A stretch of DNA of 42,982 bases from Fulvimarina manganoxydans (GCF_900176465.1 NZ_FWXR01000030.1:1-42982); one strand, 5' to 3'; counted from the first letter of the stretch, positions 25,362-34,480 are shown. Notes: a model not told the origin generated them from the sequence alone. Numbers and translations: made by a program.

Positions 25362-25890
25362 CGCCGCCTCAATTGGAGAAACGGACGAGCGAAGCCGATC
25401 GTCGTTCCGCCCTCTCTTTCCTCGTACACGCCAAACCCGCTCTCGCGAGCCTTCGCTTCGTTACCAGCCGTCCCGCTCTTCGACGCTTCATGCCGCGAAG
25501 AGCGTCTGGCCCCGGTCCGCTCGACGGGCGGCGCGGTAAAGCTCGGCGCTCAGCCGTCGATAACGATCTCGTGCCATCGATCTCGCCGAAGTCGCATCGC
25601 GCCCGATGCCCCAAGAGAGAGGCGGATCGATGACATTCCCCGCCTTTCCGGCCAATCGACCAGCGCCCTTCGATCGACCGAACCTCTCCTTTTTCAGACA
25701 ATGACTTGAACGAAAGTGCGGCGCTGTGACAAGGCGCTGCGGGGCGAGCAAAATGGAACTGTGCGCCTTCGGCCACAGTCCTTTTACCCACGCAGCATCG
25801 GGGATTTTGAGGAACCCGTGGCCGCGACCCGAGCTTGTCTCCCATGACCGGAGCGGCGATAAGCACTGGAGCTAAAGGGGAGACACGGCC
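25362..25890. other. Gene-free region between divergent kinase and ATPase genes
   Basis: About 530 bases between the divergent histidine kinase and HerA-like genes. Open frames cross it on both strands, but none has a ribosome site or a recognisable protein; the longest runs into the start of the ATPase gene in antisense. The ATPase gene is preceded by AAAGGGGAGA. I looked for a GGAAC...CGTT stress promoter: GGAAC and CGTT occur on the minus strand near 25385-25410 but with 20 bases between them, which is too far apart. Confidence 0.5.
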
Positions 25891-27591
25891 ATGCTGGAAG
25901 AGGGCAGGATCTATCTCGGCACCAGCCGGACCCCGGACAACGCGCCCAAGAAGGGCGAATATCTCGATTTGAGGCTCGCCAATCGTCACGGCCTCGTGAC
26001 CGGGGCGACCGGCACCGGTAAGACGGTGACGCTGCAGATCCTCGCCGAAGGCTTTTCGGAGGCCGGTGTTCCGGTCTTTTGCGCCGATATCAAAGGCGAT
26101 CTCTCAGGCATCGCCATGCGCGGCGAAGAGAAGGACTTTCCTCTCAATCGCGCCCATGAGATCGGCCTCGATCCCTATTACAACGACGTCTTCCCCACCG
26201 TCTTCTGGGACATTTTCGGCGAGCGAGGCCATCCGGTCCGGGCCACGATCTCGGAGATGGGGCCCTTGCTGCTCGCCCGGCTGATGAACCTCTCGGAAGC
26301 CCAGGAAGGCGTCCTCAACATCGCCTTCAAGATCGCCGACGACGAAGGGCTTCTGCTCCTCGATCTCAAAGATCTGCAGGCGATGTTGGCGCATCTGACC
26401 GAAAACGCCTCTGACGTCTCGAAGATCTACGGCAATGTGGCCAAAGCCTCGGTCGGCGCGATCCAGCGTCAGCTTCTCGTTCTCGAACAGCAGGGCGCGG
26501 ACGCCTTTTTCGGCGAGCCGGCGCTCGCCATCGCCGACCTCATGCGCACCGATCGCGACGGGCGCGGCATCGTCAATGTGCTGGCCGCCGACCGGCTGAT
26601 GATGAATCCGCGTCTTTACGCAACTTTCCTGCTCTGGCTCCTCTCCGAACTCTTCGAGGAGCTGCCCGAAGTGGGCGATCCGGAGAAGCCGAAACTCGTC
26701 TTCTTCTTCGACGAGGCCCATCTCCTTTTCGACGACGCGCCGAAAATCCTTCTCGATCGGGTCGAGCAGCTGGTGAAGCTGATCCGCTCCAAGGGCGTCG
26801 GCGTCTATTTCGTCACCCAGAATCCGCTCGATGTGCCCGACAGCGTCCTTGCCCAGCTTGGAAACCGCATCCAGCACGCACTGCGCGCCTATACGCCGCG
26901 CGAACAGAAGGCGGTGAAGACGGCCGCCGACACCTTTCGGCCCAATCCCGAATTCGACGCCTATGAAACGATCACCACCCTCGGCGTCGGCGAGGCGCTT
27001 GTCTCGACGCTGGGCGCGAAGGGCGTTCCCTCGATCGTCGAACGCACGCTGATCCGCCCGCCCGCAGCCCAGCTCGGGCCTATCGACGATGGCGAGCGGG
27101 CGGACGTCATGCGTCGCAGCCCCGTTGCCGGCCAATATGACCACGCCATCGACCGGGAATCGGCCTATGAGCTTCTGATCGGCCGAGCCGAGGCCGAGCT
27201 GAAGCGCGAGGAGGAGGAGCGGGCGCGCGAGGCGGAGGAGGCCAAAGCGCGTCAGCGCGAAGAGGCCGAGCGCCGGGCCGAGGCCGCCCGTCGAAGGGCT
27301 GAAGAGGATGCAGCCGAAGAGCGCGCCGCGGAGAAAAAGGGCCGGCGCACCCGCACCGGCTTCCAACTCCCCGATTTCGGCCTGGGCGGCGACGGCCGCG
27401 ACGATGCGGCCGACTATGCCGATGAGGATGCCCGCTCGACCCGAAAGCCGCGTCGCCGCGCCCGGTCCTCGGGCTATCAGCGCCAGTCGGTGACCGAGAC
27501 CATTCTAAAACAGGTCGGGCGTACCGCCGCCTCCACCATCACCCGCGCCGTGGTGCGCGGCATCTTGGGAAGCTTGAAGCGCGGGCGCTGA
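25891..27591 (+). CDS. HerA-like ATPase (DUF853/YjgR family)
   Basis: A 566-residue P-loop ATPase of the HerA/FtsK-like superfamily. Walker A is GATGTGKT at 38-45; Walker B is LVFFFDEAH at 269-277; an arginine-finger region and the sensor-like [32 protein letters not shown] segment follow near 305-340. Residues about 435-480 are almost wholly Glu/Arg/Ala, a charged helix or coiled coil, and the end is basic (KPRRRARS) with a short conserved helix. A strong ribosome site (GGGGAGA) precedes the ATG. The family's biological role is poorly defined; DNA translocation is inferred from the fold. No NurA nuclease partner is adjacent. It converges with clpP, with 19 bases between stops. Confidence 0.9.
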   Translation: MLEEGRIYLGTSRTPDNAPKKGEYLDLRLANRHGLVTGATGTGKTVTLQILAEGFSEAGVPVFCADIKGDLSGIAMRGEEKDFPLNRAHEIGLDPYYNDVFPTVFWDIFGERGHPVRATISEMGPLLLARLMNLSEAQEGVLNIAFKIADDEGLLLLDLKDLQAMLAHLTENASDVSKIYGNVAKASVGAIQRQLLVLEQQGADAFFGEPALAIADLMRTDRDGRGIVNVLAADRLMMNPRLYATFLLWLLSELFEELPEVGDPEKPKLVFFFDEAHLLFDDAPKILLDRVEQLVKLIRSKGVGVYFVTQNPLDVPDSVLAQLGNRIQHALRAYTPREQKAVKTAADTFRPNPEFDAYETITTLGVGEALVSTLGAKGVPSIVERTLIRPPAAQLGPIDDGERADVMRRSPVAGQYDHAIDRESAYELLIGRAEAELKREEEERAREAEEAKARQREEAERRAEAARRRAEEDAAEERAAEKKGRRTRTGFQLPDFGLGGDGRDDAADYADEDARSTRKPRRRARSSGYQRQSVTETILKQVGRTAASTITRAVVRGILGSLKRGR

Positions 27592-27610
27592 GAGAGACTT
27601 TGGCGACCAT

Positions 27611-28216
27611 TCACGCCGCAGCGGCGCGTTTGGTCGTCACGATGTCGATAAGGCCCCATTCGCGCGCCTCTTCGGCATTCAAGAACTTGTCGCGGTCGAG
27701 GGCGCGTTCGACCTCCTCATAGCTTCGCCCGCAATGTTCGGCATAAAGCCGGGTCATGCGATGCTTAACCTTCTGGGTCTCTTCGGCATGGATCATGATG
27801 TCCGAGGCCTGGCCCTGATAGCCGCCGAGAGGCTGGTGGACGTGGAGGCTGGCATTGGCGAGGGCCGCGCGGTGGCCGGGCTCGCCCGCCATCAGAAGGA
27901 ACGAGCCCATCGACCGGGCCGTGCCCATGCACAGCGTATGGACCGGGCATTCGACGAATTGCATCGTATCATACATGGCAAGACCGGCGGTCACCACGCC
28001 GCCATAGGAGTTGATATAAAGATGGATCGGCTTCTTCGGGCTTTCCGATTCCAGGAAGAGAAGCTGGGCGCAGACCAGCGAGGCCATCTGGTCGTTCACT
28101 TCGCCATTCACGAAGATGATCCGCTCGCGCAGAAGCCGTGAGAAGATGTCGAAGGATCGCTCGCCGCGATTGGACTGTTCGACCACCATAGGGACGAGTT
28201 GCATCGTTTCGCCCAT
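27611..28216 (-). CDS. clpP: ClpP-family serine protease, divergent paralogue
   Basis: A 201-residue ClpP-fold protease subunit. The triad is present: Ser102 ([10 protein letters not shown]), His127 ([12 protein letters not shown]) and Asp176 (DRDKFL). Two conserved blocks deviate from the housekeeping enzyme: YINSPGG is YINSYGG (68-73), and AASMG is ARSMG. GGAGG lies seven bases before the ATG at 28216. No clpX or tig gene is beside it, which also suggests a secondary paralogue; alphaproteobacteria often have several ClpPs. It would form ring oligomers that degrade unfolded proteins delivered by a Clp ATPase. Confidence 0.92.
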   Translation of the reverse strand: MGETMQLVPMVVEQSNRGERSFDIFSRLLRERIIFVNGEVNDQMASLVCAQLLFLESESPKKPIHLYINSYGGVVTAGLAMYDTMQFVECPVHTLCMGTARSMGSFLLMAGEPGHRAALANASLHVHQPLGGYQGQASDIMIHAEETQKVKHRMTRLYAEHCGRSYEEVERALDRDKFLNAEEAREWGLIDIVTTKRAAAA

Positions 28217-28265
28217 CGGACGACCTCCAGATTTTTGAATGTCTTGCGGGGGGCGGCGGAGGGTG

Positions 28266-28601
28266 TCAGGCCGCCATGCGGATGCCGGGCCGGGTGTTGG
28301 AATTGGCCGCTCGCATTTCGATGCCAGCGGTCAGGCGATGGGTAATGCGGAAGAGGCTTCGCCCGGCTCCGATCGGCTCGATCTCGAAGGTGACTTCGCT
28401 GCGGCGGAACGGGGGCTCGGGCTCTTGCATGGCGTAGCGGACGGAGCGCCCTTCGTCCAAGGAGAGCGGCTCGGCGCCATCGAGATCGCCGCTTGGGAGC
28501 CATTGCTCGCGATACTCGGTGATCGAGACGGCCCGCCAGAGCTTGTCCGGCGGGGCATCCACCTCGTATTCCTGAACGATCGTCTCGTTCGCCTTGGTCA
28601 T
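28266..28601 (-). CDS. SRPBCC (AHSA1-like) domain protein
   Basis: A 111-residue START/Bet v 1-like protein with the AHSA1 pattern: an N-terminal strand with the [13 protein letters not shown] segment, WLPSGD, then [23 protein letters not shown]. These proteins bind small hydrophobic ligands or act with an ArsR partner in response to unknown stimuli. The ATG at 28601 overlaps the ArsR stop (ATGA), which fixes the start. The C-terminus (RPGIRMAA) replaces the long final helix of the family, so the ligand pocket may be shortened. Confidence 0.88.
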   Translation of the reverse strand: MTKANETIVQEYEVDAPPDKLWRAVSITEYREQWLPSGDLDGAEPLSLDEGRSVRYAMQEPEPPFRRSEVTFEIEPIGAGRSLFRITHRLTAGIEMRAANSNTRPGIRMAA

Positions 28602-28912
28602 TGATCCATATCCTTCAGAAGCGCGTTGAGATCGTCCATGCGGGCCGGCCAATAGGCACGATATTTCTGAAGCCATGCGCCGAGAAAGCCGATGCCGTCC
28701 GGGTCCACTTCGTAATGGACGAAGCGCCCTTCCTTTCGCTCGCGCACGAGCCCGGCCGAGCGCAGTGCCGCAAGATGCTGCGAGACCGCGGGCTGGCTGA
28801 CGCCGAGCCCTTCGCGCAGCTGCTTTGCGTTGCGGCCATGAACGGCCAGCTTCTCGAAGATCGCGCGTCGCGTCGGGTCGGCTAGCGCCTTGAACACCTC
28901 GTCATAGGTCAT
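28598..28912 (-). CDS. ArsR-family transcriptional regulator
   Basis: A 104-residue winged-helix repressor: FKALADPTRRAIFEKL (7-22), the recognition helix in GVSQPAVSQHLAALRSAGLV (37-56) and the wing RKEGRFVHYEV. No cysteine metal-site motif (such as CVC) is present, so it is not a classical metal sensor. The ATG at 28912 has no ribosome site and lies 8 bases from an operator-like palindrome, so the mRNA may be leaderless. It is cotranscribed with the SRPBCC gene; this ArsR-SRPBCC pairing is common and the signal is not known. Confidence 0.9.
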   Translation of the reverse strand: MTYDEVFKALADPTRRAIFEKLAVHGRNAKQLREGLGVSQPAVSQHLAALRSAGLVRERKEGRFVHYEVDPDGIGFLGAWLQKYRAYWPARMDDLNALLKDMDQ

Positions 28913-28920
28913 GGGAATAT

Positions 28921-28936
28921 ATAAGCGAACACTTAT
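28921..28936. promoter_or_regulatory. ArsR-type operator
   Basis: ATAAGCGAACACTTAT is an imperfect palindrome with ATAAG/CTTAT arms, the layout of ArsR-family operators. It lies 9 bases before the arsR start codon and probably overlaps the promoter, giving self-repression. Confidence 0.6.
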
Positions 28937-29116
28937 CTGATTCGCAAGCCCTTTCTCTTCCGCGCGCCCGTGCGAAAGGCGGGTCTCGATGCAATTTCGC
29001 AGCCGACCCATCCAAATTGCCGCGTCCGATCCCTATCTCAGGGGCAAGAGAGTACGCTGCGACCGGTGCGAAGGACCGAGAGTTTCGCGGCCCCAACCGA
29101 AGGACGAGACGAAGAG

Positions 29117-29356
29117 ATGAACAACAAGTCGACCCTTGCCTCCTATATCCTCTGGCTTCTCTGCCTCGGCGGGATATGCGGACTACACCGCTTCTATCTC
29201 GGGCGGCCTTGGACGGGGCTGTTGTGGCTCCTGACCTTCGGTCTCCTCGGCATCGGTCAGTTGATCGACCTCTTCCTCATCCCCGGCATGGTGCGGGAGG
29301 AAAATCTCGAAGACCGGATCGAATTGATGGAGCGCCAGTACCGGGTCCCGCGCTGA
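29117..29356 (+). CDS. TM2-domain small membrane protein
   Basis: A 79-residue protein with two membrane helices (about 8-24 and 32-52) joined by the TM2-domain loop CGLHRFYLGRPWTGLLWLLT, which holds the conserved G-x-H-R-F-Y-L-G pattern. The rest is a short polar tail. The ATG at 29117 follows a GA-rich site; the frame is open upstream but without homology. TM2 proteins are membrane proteins of mostly unknown function. It is divergent from the arsR gene and is followed by a strong terminator. Confidence 0.88.
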   Translation: MNNKSTLASYILWLLCLGGICGLHRFYLGRPWTGLLWLLTFGLLGIGQLIDLFLIPGMVREENLEDRIELMERQYRVPR

Positions 29357-29399
29357 GCCCGGCGCGGCCCGTTGCTGTCTTCTTGAGCGAAAGTCCAAG

Positions 29400-29428
29400 C
29401 GGCGGCCTTCGGGGCCGCCGTTTCGTTT
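29400..29428 (+). terminator. Rho-independent terminator after the TM2 gene
   Basis: CGGCGGCC and GGCCGCCG form a perfect 8-bp GC stem with a TTCGG loop, followed by TTTCGTTT. It lies 44 bases past the TM2 stop and separates that gene from the xdhC operon. Confidence 0.8.
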
Positions 29429-29491
29429 CGCCCGCGCGATGCCTATCTTGATCGATGCCGGTCTTCGGCCGGCTTTCAAGGGAGATCACCC

Positions 29492-29848
29492 ATGAGCGAG
29501 ATTGAAACGACCCGGCACGCCGCCGGCGAAGCGGCCGCGCTCGATGTGTTGGGGACCGCCGCCGATTGGGCCGCCTCGGGACGAAAGCTCGCCCTCGCCA
29601 CCGTCGTCGAAACCTGGGGCTCGGCCCCGCGCCCGACGGGCAGCCATCTCGTCATCGACGAGGAGGGGAATTTCGAGGGCTCGGTCTCCGGCGGTTGCGT
29701 CGAAGGCGCGGTGATCGCCGAAGCGATCGACGTCATCGAAGCGGGGGAGCCCAAGCTGCTGGAATTCGGTGTTGCCGACGAGACCGCCTGGCGGGTGGGC
29801 TTGTCCTGCGGCGGGCGTATCCGCGTCTATGTGGAAAGGCTCGGTTGA
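29492..29848 (+). CDS. XdhC/CoxI-type protein, N-terminal half
   Basis: A 118-residue protein matching the XdhC_CoxI N-terminal domain only: VVETWGSAPRPTGSHLVID and the signature EGSVSGGCVEGAVI around residues 61-76. XdhC inserts or sulfurates the molybdenum cofactor of xanthine dehydrogenase-family enzymes. Here the Rossmann half is a separate gene whose ATG overlaps this stop by one base (TGATG), so the two parts are made together. GGGAGA lies just before the ATG. No molybdoenzyme gene follows in the operon. Confidence 0.9.
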   Translation: MSEIETTRHAAGEAAALDVLGTAADWAASGRKLALATVVETWGSAPRPTGSHLVIDEEGNFEGSVSGGCVEGAVIAEAIDVIEAGEPKLLEFGVADETAWRVGLSCGGRIRVYVERLG

Positions 29849-30564
29849 TGCGTCTCGAACTGCTCAAGGGTCTGAACGCCGAGCGCAAGGCGCGCCGGGC
29901 CGTCGTCACCGTCACCGAACTCAAATCCGGCGAGCAGCGTCTCGTCCGCGAGGCCGAGATCGGTCTCGATCCGCTGGCCGAGGCGATCGAAAAGGCGATC
30001 CGCTCCGGCAAGTCGGGAATGGCCGAAAGTGGCGAGGGCGAGGCCTTCATCAATGTCTATCTGCCGCCCGCAAAGCTTCTTGTGATCGGCGCCGTCCATA
30101 TCAGCCAGGCCCTTGTTCCGATCGCCCGCGCCGCCGGCTACGATATCCAGATCATCGATCCGCGCACCGCCTTTGCGACGCCGGAGCGCTTTCCGGGCGT
30201 CGCCCTCCACGCCGAATGGCCGGACGTCGTCCTGAAAGCCCGTCCGCTCGATCCCTATACGGCGCTCGCCGTCATCACCCATGACCCGAAGATCGATGAT
30301 GGTCCGTTGATCGAAGCCTTGCGGACCGGTTGCTTCTATATCGGTGCGCTTGGCAGCCGGAAGACCCATGGGCGGCGCGTGGAGCGGCTGCGCGAAGCCG
30401 GCATCGCGCAATCGGCCATCGAGAGGATCGACGCTCCGATCGGTGCCGATATCGGGGCGGCGACCCCTGGCGAGATCGCCGTTGCCATCATGGCCTCGGT
30501 CATCGAAGCCTTCCGCAAGCGCAAGATGTTCGCCGAACGGCGCGGCGAAGAGGCCGCCGCATGA
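29848..30564 (+). CDS. XdhC Rossmann domain protein (C-terminal half)
   Basis: A 238-residue protein. Residues 1-65 are a helical/strand adaptor; from about 70 there is a nucleotide-binding Rossmann fold, LLVIGAVHISQALVPIARAAGYDIQIIDPR, followed by AVITHDPKIDDGPLIEALRTGCFYIGALGSRKTHG, the XdhC_C signature. It complements the upstream N-terminal half. The glycine motif reads GAVHIS rather than the usual GAGHVA. Its stop overlaps the next start (ATGA). Expected to act in the cytoplasm in maturation of a molybdenum hydroxylase. Confidence 0.9.
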   Translation: MRLELLKGLNAERKARRAVVTVTELKSGEQRLVREAEIGLDPLAEAIEKAIRSGKSGMAESGEGEAFINVYLPPAKLLVIGAVHISQALVPIARAAGYDIQIIDPRTAFATPERFPGVALHAEWPDVVLKARPLDPYTALAVITHDPKIDDGPLIEALRTGCFYIGALGSRKTHGRRVERLREAGIAQSAIERIDAPIGADIGAATPGEIAVAIMASVIEAFRKRKMFAERRGEEAAA

Positions 30565-32174
30565 TCTTCGGCAGGACCCCGCTCGCCGATGCGGAAGGTG
30601 CGGTTCTCGCCCATGCGATCCATGCGGGAGAGCGGCGCCTGAAAAAAGGAACGCGGCTCGCACAAGAGGATCTCGAAGCGCTTCGCGAGAGCGGCGTCGA
30701 AAGCGTCGTTGCGGCCCGGCTCCTGCCGGGTGACGTGGTCGAGGACGAGGCGGCCGGCCGGCTCGGCGCCGCGCTCGATGCGCCGCATGTGGGGGTCGGA
30801 CCGGCGGCGACCGGGCGCGTCAATCTCTTTGCCAAGACCGCCGGGCTCTTTTGCCCCGACCGCGCCGTGATCGATCGGCTGAACGCCGTCGATCCGTCGA
30901 TGACGCTCGCGACCCTTTCGGAATTTGCGCCCGTGCGCGCGGGCCAGATGATCGCGACCGTCAAGATCATCCCGCTGAGCGTCGATGGGAATAAGCTTGC
31001 CGAGGCGCTGAGTATCTTAAGCCGGTCACAGGCTCTGAAGCTTGCGCCATTTCGGCCCCATCGCGTGCGCCTCATCCAGACCATGCTGCCGACGGTCAAG
31101 GAGAAGGTGCTTAACAAGACGCGGCGGGTCAGCGAGGCGCGGCTCGAAGCCTCCCATTCCACGATCATCGGCGAGCGTCGTGCGCCTCATACGGCCGAGG
31201 CGCTGGAGGCGGCATTGCGGGAGGCCGGCGACGCCGATCTTATCCTCGTCTTCGGGGCCTCGGCCGTCATCGACGAAGGCGACGTCATCCCCGATGCGAT
31301 CCGGCGCGCCGGCGGCAGGATCGAGTCCTTCGGCATGCCGGTCGATCCAGGCAATCTCCTTCTCTTAGGGACCCTCGACGGCCGCCCCGTCCTGGGGGCG
31401 CCGGGTTGTGCGCGCAGCCCCAAGGAGAACGGCTTCGACTTCGTTCTCAACCGCTTGCTCGCCGGACTTCCTGTCGGGCCGGAGACGATCAGAGGAATGG
31501 GTGTCGGTGGCCTTCTGGAAGAGATCGGCTCGCGTCCGAGCCCGCGCGAAAGCGAGAGTTCAGGCGGTGAGGCGGTCGTCGACATCGTCGTGCTGGCGGC
31601 GGGACGGTCGAGCCGGATGGAGGGCGGCAACAAGCTTCTCGCCGATTTCGGCGGCATGCCGCTCGTCAGACGCAGCGTCGAGACGGCGCTGGGAGCAAAG
31701 CGTAGGGGGGCCGTGCGGGTCGTGACCGGCCATATGCACGAGGCCGTCGAGACCGCGCTGGAAGGCCTGAAGGTCGAGACGATCCACAATCCGGACTTCG
31801 CGGAAGGGCTGTCCACCTCGCTGAAGGCGGGTGTGCGGGCCTCCGAAGATGCCGATGGCGTCCTCGTCATGCTGGCCGACCAGCCCTTTTTACAGCCCGA
31901 TCATCTCGATCTGTTGATCGGTGCCTTCGTGAGCGAGGGCAAAGGCTCGATCGTCGCCGCCTGCGATCGCGGCCGAAGGCGCAATCCGGTCATTCTGTCG
32001 ACAGAACTGTTGCCGGCCATCATCGCGCTCGAGGGCGATATCGGCGCTGCGCCGATCATTGCCGCCGAACCCGAGCGGCTCGTCGAGGTGGAGATGGGCG
32101 AGGCCGCAAGCTTCGATGTGGATACGCTAAACCTCCTGGATCTGGCCCGATCGCGGTTGGCCGAAACGGGCTGA
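30561..32174 (+). CDS. MoeA-like/MocA fusion: molybdopterin-binding and cytidylyltransferase protein
   Basis: A 537-residue fusion. Residues 1-330 resemble the molybdopterin-binding proteins of the MoeA/MogA type (VKIIPLSVDGNK; a LVFGASAVIDEGDVIPDAIRRAGG segment; APGCARSPKENGFDFVL). From residue 340 there is a nucleotidyltransferase with LAAGRSSRM at 345-353, GNKLL, HNPDFAEGLSTSLKAG, and VMLADQPFL, as in MocA, which makes molybdopterin cytosine dinucleotide. The ATG at 30561 overlaps the XdhC stop. The operon would supply MCD cofactor and its insertion factor to a xanthine dehydrogenase- or CO dehydrogenase-type enzyme encoded elsewhere. The fusion architecture is known in alphaproteobacteria. 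Confidence 0.9.
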   Translation: MIFGRTPLADAEGAVLAHAIHAGERRLKKGTRLAQEDLEALRESGVESVVAARLLPGDVVEDEAAGRLGAALDAPHVGVGPAATGRVNLFAKTAGLFCPDRAVIDRLNAVDPSMTLATLSEFAPVRAGQMIATVKIIPLSVDGNKLAEALSILSRSQALKLAPFRPHRVRLIQTMLPTVKEKVLNKTRRVSEARLEASHSTIIGERRAPHTAEALEAALREAGDADLILVFGASAVIDEGDVIPDAIRRAGGRIESFGMPVDPGNLLLLGTLDGRPVLGAPGCARSPKENGFDFVLNRLLAGLPVGPETIRGMGVGGLLEEIGSRPSPRESESSGGEAVVDIVVLAAGRSSRMEGGNKLLADFGGMPLVRRSVETALGAKRRGAVRVVTGHMHEAVETALEGLKVETIHNPDFAEGLSTSLKAGVRASEDADGVLVMLADQPFLQPDHLDLLIGAFVSEGKGSIVAACDRGRRRNPVILSTELLPAIIALEGDIGAAPIIAAEPERLVEVEMGEAASFDVDTLNLLDLARSRLAETG

Positions 32175-32219
32175 ACGGTCGGCAAAACCGGCGGGCAGAC
32201 GTGGTCGGTAAAACGAAAC

Positions 32220-32253
32220 CGGGGGCGGGCTTCCTTTCGGATGCGCACCCCCG
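32220..32253. terminator. Possible bidirectional terminator
   Basis: CGGGGG (32220-32225) and CCCCCG (32248-32253) can pair across a 22-base loop between the convergent MocA-fusion and DUF6101 genes. The stem is short and the T tract weak, so this is tentative. Confidence 0.3.
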
Positions 32254-32295
32254 ATGTTTCGAATATTATCGGCTTGAGAAGGGACGATCCCGCCG

Positions 32296-32883
32296 TCAGG
32301 TCCGAGCGATGATTTCCTCGCCCTCGACGACCATGCGCATGCCGAGACCACCTGGCTTGCGACGCGCCAGGAAGCGCGGGCGCCGGGTCCGGTTGGGCGA
32401 GCGGCGGCGCGGCATGGCCGACAGGTCCGAGCGCATGGCGGTCAGCGTGTCTTCCAGCGGAACGACCGAGCCGTCGGCCTCGATCATCATCATGGGCAGA
32501 CCGAAGAGGTCCGACCAGGAGCGCCAGTCGGCGGCGACGTCATAGAGATCGCGGGCGACGAGCAGCGGCACGCAGAGCGCCGGATCGGGGTGATAGAGTT
32601 CCAGGGTGACCGTGACATTGCCCTCGGCATCTTCCATCGCCCTGGCCGCGACGCCGGCAAAGCAGCGGGCCGCGACGGCGACGGAGATCGGAAGGCCCGA
32701 CCGGTCGAGCTTGCGGCGGATAACGGCGCCGCGCCGGTGGATCTGGTAACGAACCGCTTCGCCGTCGGCTCCGACGATCTCGATCGACTGGCCGGCCGTC
32801 AGGGCCGGATCCAGGCGGACCGGCTCCGAGGCCCAATCGGGCTTCGCGGGAACCTGGGTCTGATGAGCAACCATCGTATTCAT
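32296..32883 (-). CDS. DUF6101-family protein
   Basis: A 195-residue soluble protein without signal peptide or membrane helix. I recognise the DUF6101 pattern from other Hyphomicrobiales: an N-terminal region with VRLDPALTAG, the VRYQIHRRGAVIRRKLDRSGLPISVAVAARCFAGVA-type core, ELYHPDPALCVPLLVA, and a basic C-terminus (RRRSPN...PRFLARRKPG) ending in EGEEIIART. The function is unknown; the basic tail suggests nucleic-acid or ribosome association. It is transcribed in the same direction as the FAD oxidase upstream but 163 bases apart, and probably has its own promoter. Confidence 0.75.
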   Translation of the reverse strand: MNTMVAHQTQVPAKPDWASEPVRLDPALTAGQSIEIVGADGEAVRYQIHRRGAVIRRKLDRSGLPISVAVAARCFAGVAARAMEDAEGNVTVTLELYHPDPALCVPLLVARDLYDVAADWRSWSDLFGLPMMMIEADGSVVPLEDTLTAMRSDLSAMPRRRSPNRTRRPRFLARRKPGGLGMRMVVEGEEIIART

Positions 32884-33046
32884 GACGCCTCTGCCTCTCC
32901 TGAGAGCCTTTTCGGCTTCTCCTTCGTGGCCGGTGTCTCCCGGCCTTTCGATGAAGCCAAATTAGGGGGCGGATGTTAGAGGCGGGCTAAGAAACGGAGT
33001 TAAGTCTTCCTGACCTTGCAAAGGGTTAGCAGAAGGAAAACTTGAA

Positions 33047-34480
33047 TCAAATCTGAATCAGCTTGCCGGGATTGAGAATTCCGAAAGGATCAAGGCTCGT
33101 CTTGATGGCGCGCATCGCCTCATATTCCGGCCCGGCCTTGCTGCGCCGCAACTCCTCGGCCTTCAGGACGCCGATGCCGTGTTCAGCCGAAAAGCTTCCC
33201 TCCATTTCGGCGACGATGCCATGGACGATCGCGCCGATCTCGTGCCAGCGCGCCAGGAAGGCGGCCTTGTCGGCGCCGACCGGCTGGGAAATGTTGTAAT
33301 GGACATTGCCATCGCCGAGATGGCCGAAGGCGACGATGCGGGCGTCGGGAATTGCTGCGAGAACCGCCTCGTCGGCCCGGCGCAGAAATTCGGGAACGCT
33401 CGCGACCGGCACCGAAACGTCGTGCTTGATCGAGCCACCTTCGGGTTTTTGCGCCCAGCTCATCTCTTCGCGCATCCGCCAGAAATTCGCCGCTTGCGCC
33501 TCGGACTGGGCGATTGCCGCATCTTCGACGAGACCGGCTTCGAAGGCTTCGGTCAGGAGCGCTTCGAGGGTCGCGCCGGCTTCCTCCGCCGAGCGCTGTG
33601 AAGAGATTTCGACGAGGACGTACCAAGGATACTCGGCGTCCATCGGATCGCGTGCGCCTTCGGTATGTTTCAGCGTGAAGCGCATGCCGATCAGCGGCAG
33701 AAACTCGAAGGCGGTGAGCGAGGCGCCCGCATGGCCCTCGGCAATCGACAGGAGCTTCAGCGCGTTCTCGACCGAAGAGAGGCCGACGAATGCGATCTCC
33801 TTGCCCTTAGGCTTGGGGAAGAGCTTGAGCACGGCGCCGGTGATGATGCCGAGCGTGCCTTCCGCGCCAATCAGGAGATTGCGCAGGTCGTAGCCGCGAT
33901 TGTCTTTCTTCAGCCGGCGCAGCCCATGGATAATTTCGCCGCTCGGCAGCACCGCTTCGATGCCAAGGCACAAATCGCGGCTGTTGCCATAGGCGAGAAC
34001 GCCCGTGCCGCCGGCATTGGAGGAGAGATTGCCGCCGATCTGGCAGGAGCCTTGCGCCCCCAACGAAAGGGGGAAGAACAGTCCGGCCTCGTCCGCCGCT
34101 TCCTGCACACGCTGGAGGACGCAGCCGGCATCGACGGTGATGGTCCGCCCCACAGGGTCGATCTCGCGGATCTGATCGAGGCGCGAGAGATTGACGAGGA
34201 CTTCGCCCTCGGAACGCGGCTGCTGGCCGCCGACAAGGCCGGTATTGCCGCCTTGCGGCACGATCGGCGTGCGGGTCTCGGAGGCGAGCCGGACGATCGC
34301 CGAAACTTCGTCGACGCTTCCGGGCCGAAGAACCAGCGCTGACTTGCCGGGAAAGAGATCGCGGGGCTCGGTCAGATAGGTCGCGCCGGCCTCGTCTTGC
34401 GAAAGCGCATTGGATTGTCCGACGATCGCGGTGAAACGGTCGATCAGGGCGGCGTCGAGGGGGGCGGTCGGCATGGTCAT
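33047..34480 (-). CDS. FAD-binding oxidase, D-lactate/D-2-hydroxyglutarate dehydrogenase-like
   Basis: A 477-residue flavoprotein of the FAD_binding_4 group. The FAD motif VPQGGNTGLVGGQQ is near residues 78-91; ISPL-like LSSNAGGTGVLAYGN and GAEGTLGIITGAVLKL follow; the C-terminal catalytic segment has FGHLGDGNVHYNIS and EHGIGVLKAEEL. Such enzymes oxidise D-2-hydroxy acids and pass electrons to a flavoprotein or quinone. The ATG at 34480 begins the usual N-terminus; the open frame extends upstream into the neighbouring Sua5 gene and is not used. The exact substrate cannot be told from the sequence. Confidence 0.9.
   Translation of the reverse strand: MTMPTAPLDAALIDRFTAIVGQSNALSQDEAGATYLTEPRDLFPGKSALVLRPGSVDEVSAIVRLASETRTPIVPQGGNTGLVGGQQPRSEGEVLVNLSRLDQIREIDPVGRTITVDAGCVLQRVQEAADEAGLFFPLSLGAQGSCQIGGNLSSNAGGTGVLAYGNSRDLCLGIEAVLPSGEIIHGLRRLKKDNRGYDLRNLLIGAEGTLGIITGAVLKLFPKPKGKEIAFVGLSSVENALKLLSIAEGHAGASLTAFEFLPLIGMRFTLKHTEGARDPMDAEYPWYVLVEISSQRSAEEAGATLEALLTEAFEAGLVEDAAIAQSEAQAANFWRMREEMSWAQKPEGGSIKHDVSVPVASVPEFLRRADEAVLAAIPDARIVAFGHLGDGNVHYNISQPVGADKAAFLARWHEIGAIVHGIVAEMEGSFSAEHGIGVLKAEELRRSKAGPEYEAMRAIKTSLDPFGILNPGKLIQI

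Noticed and set aside
25385-25410. EcfG-type stress promoter (GGAAC ... CGTT) ahead of the histidine kinase
   Set aside because: The two elements are 20 bases apart; the consensus needs about 16-17.
25369-25989. Minus-strand open frame of 206 residues
   Set aside because: Low-quality Arg/Ser-rich sequence, antisense to the start of the HerA-like gene, no ribosome site or recognisable family.
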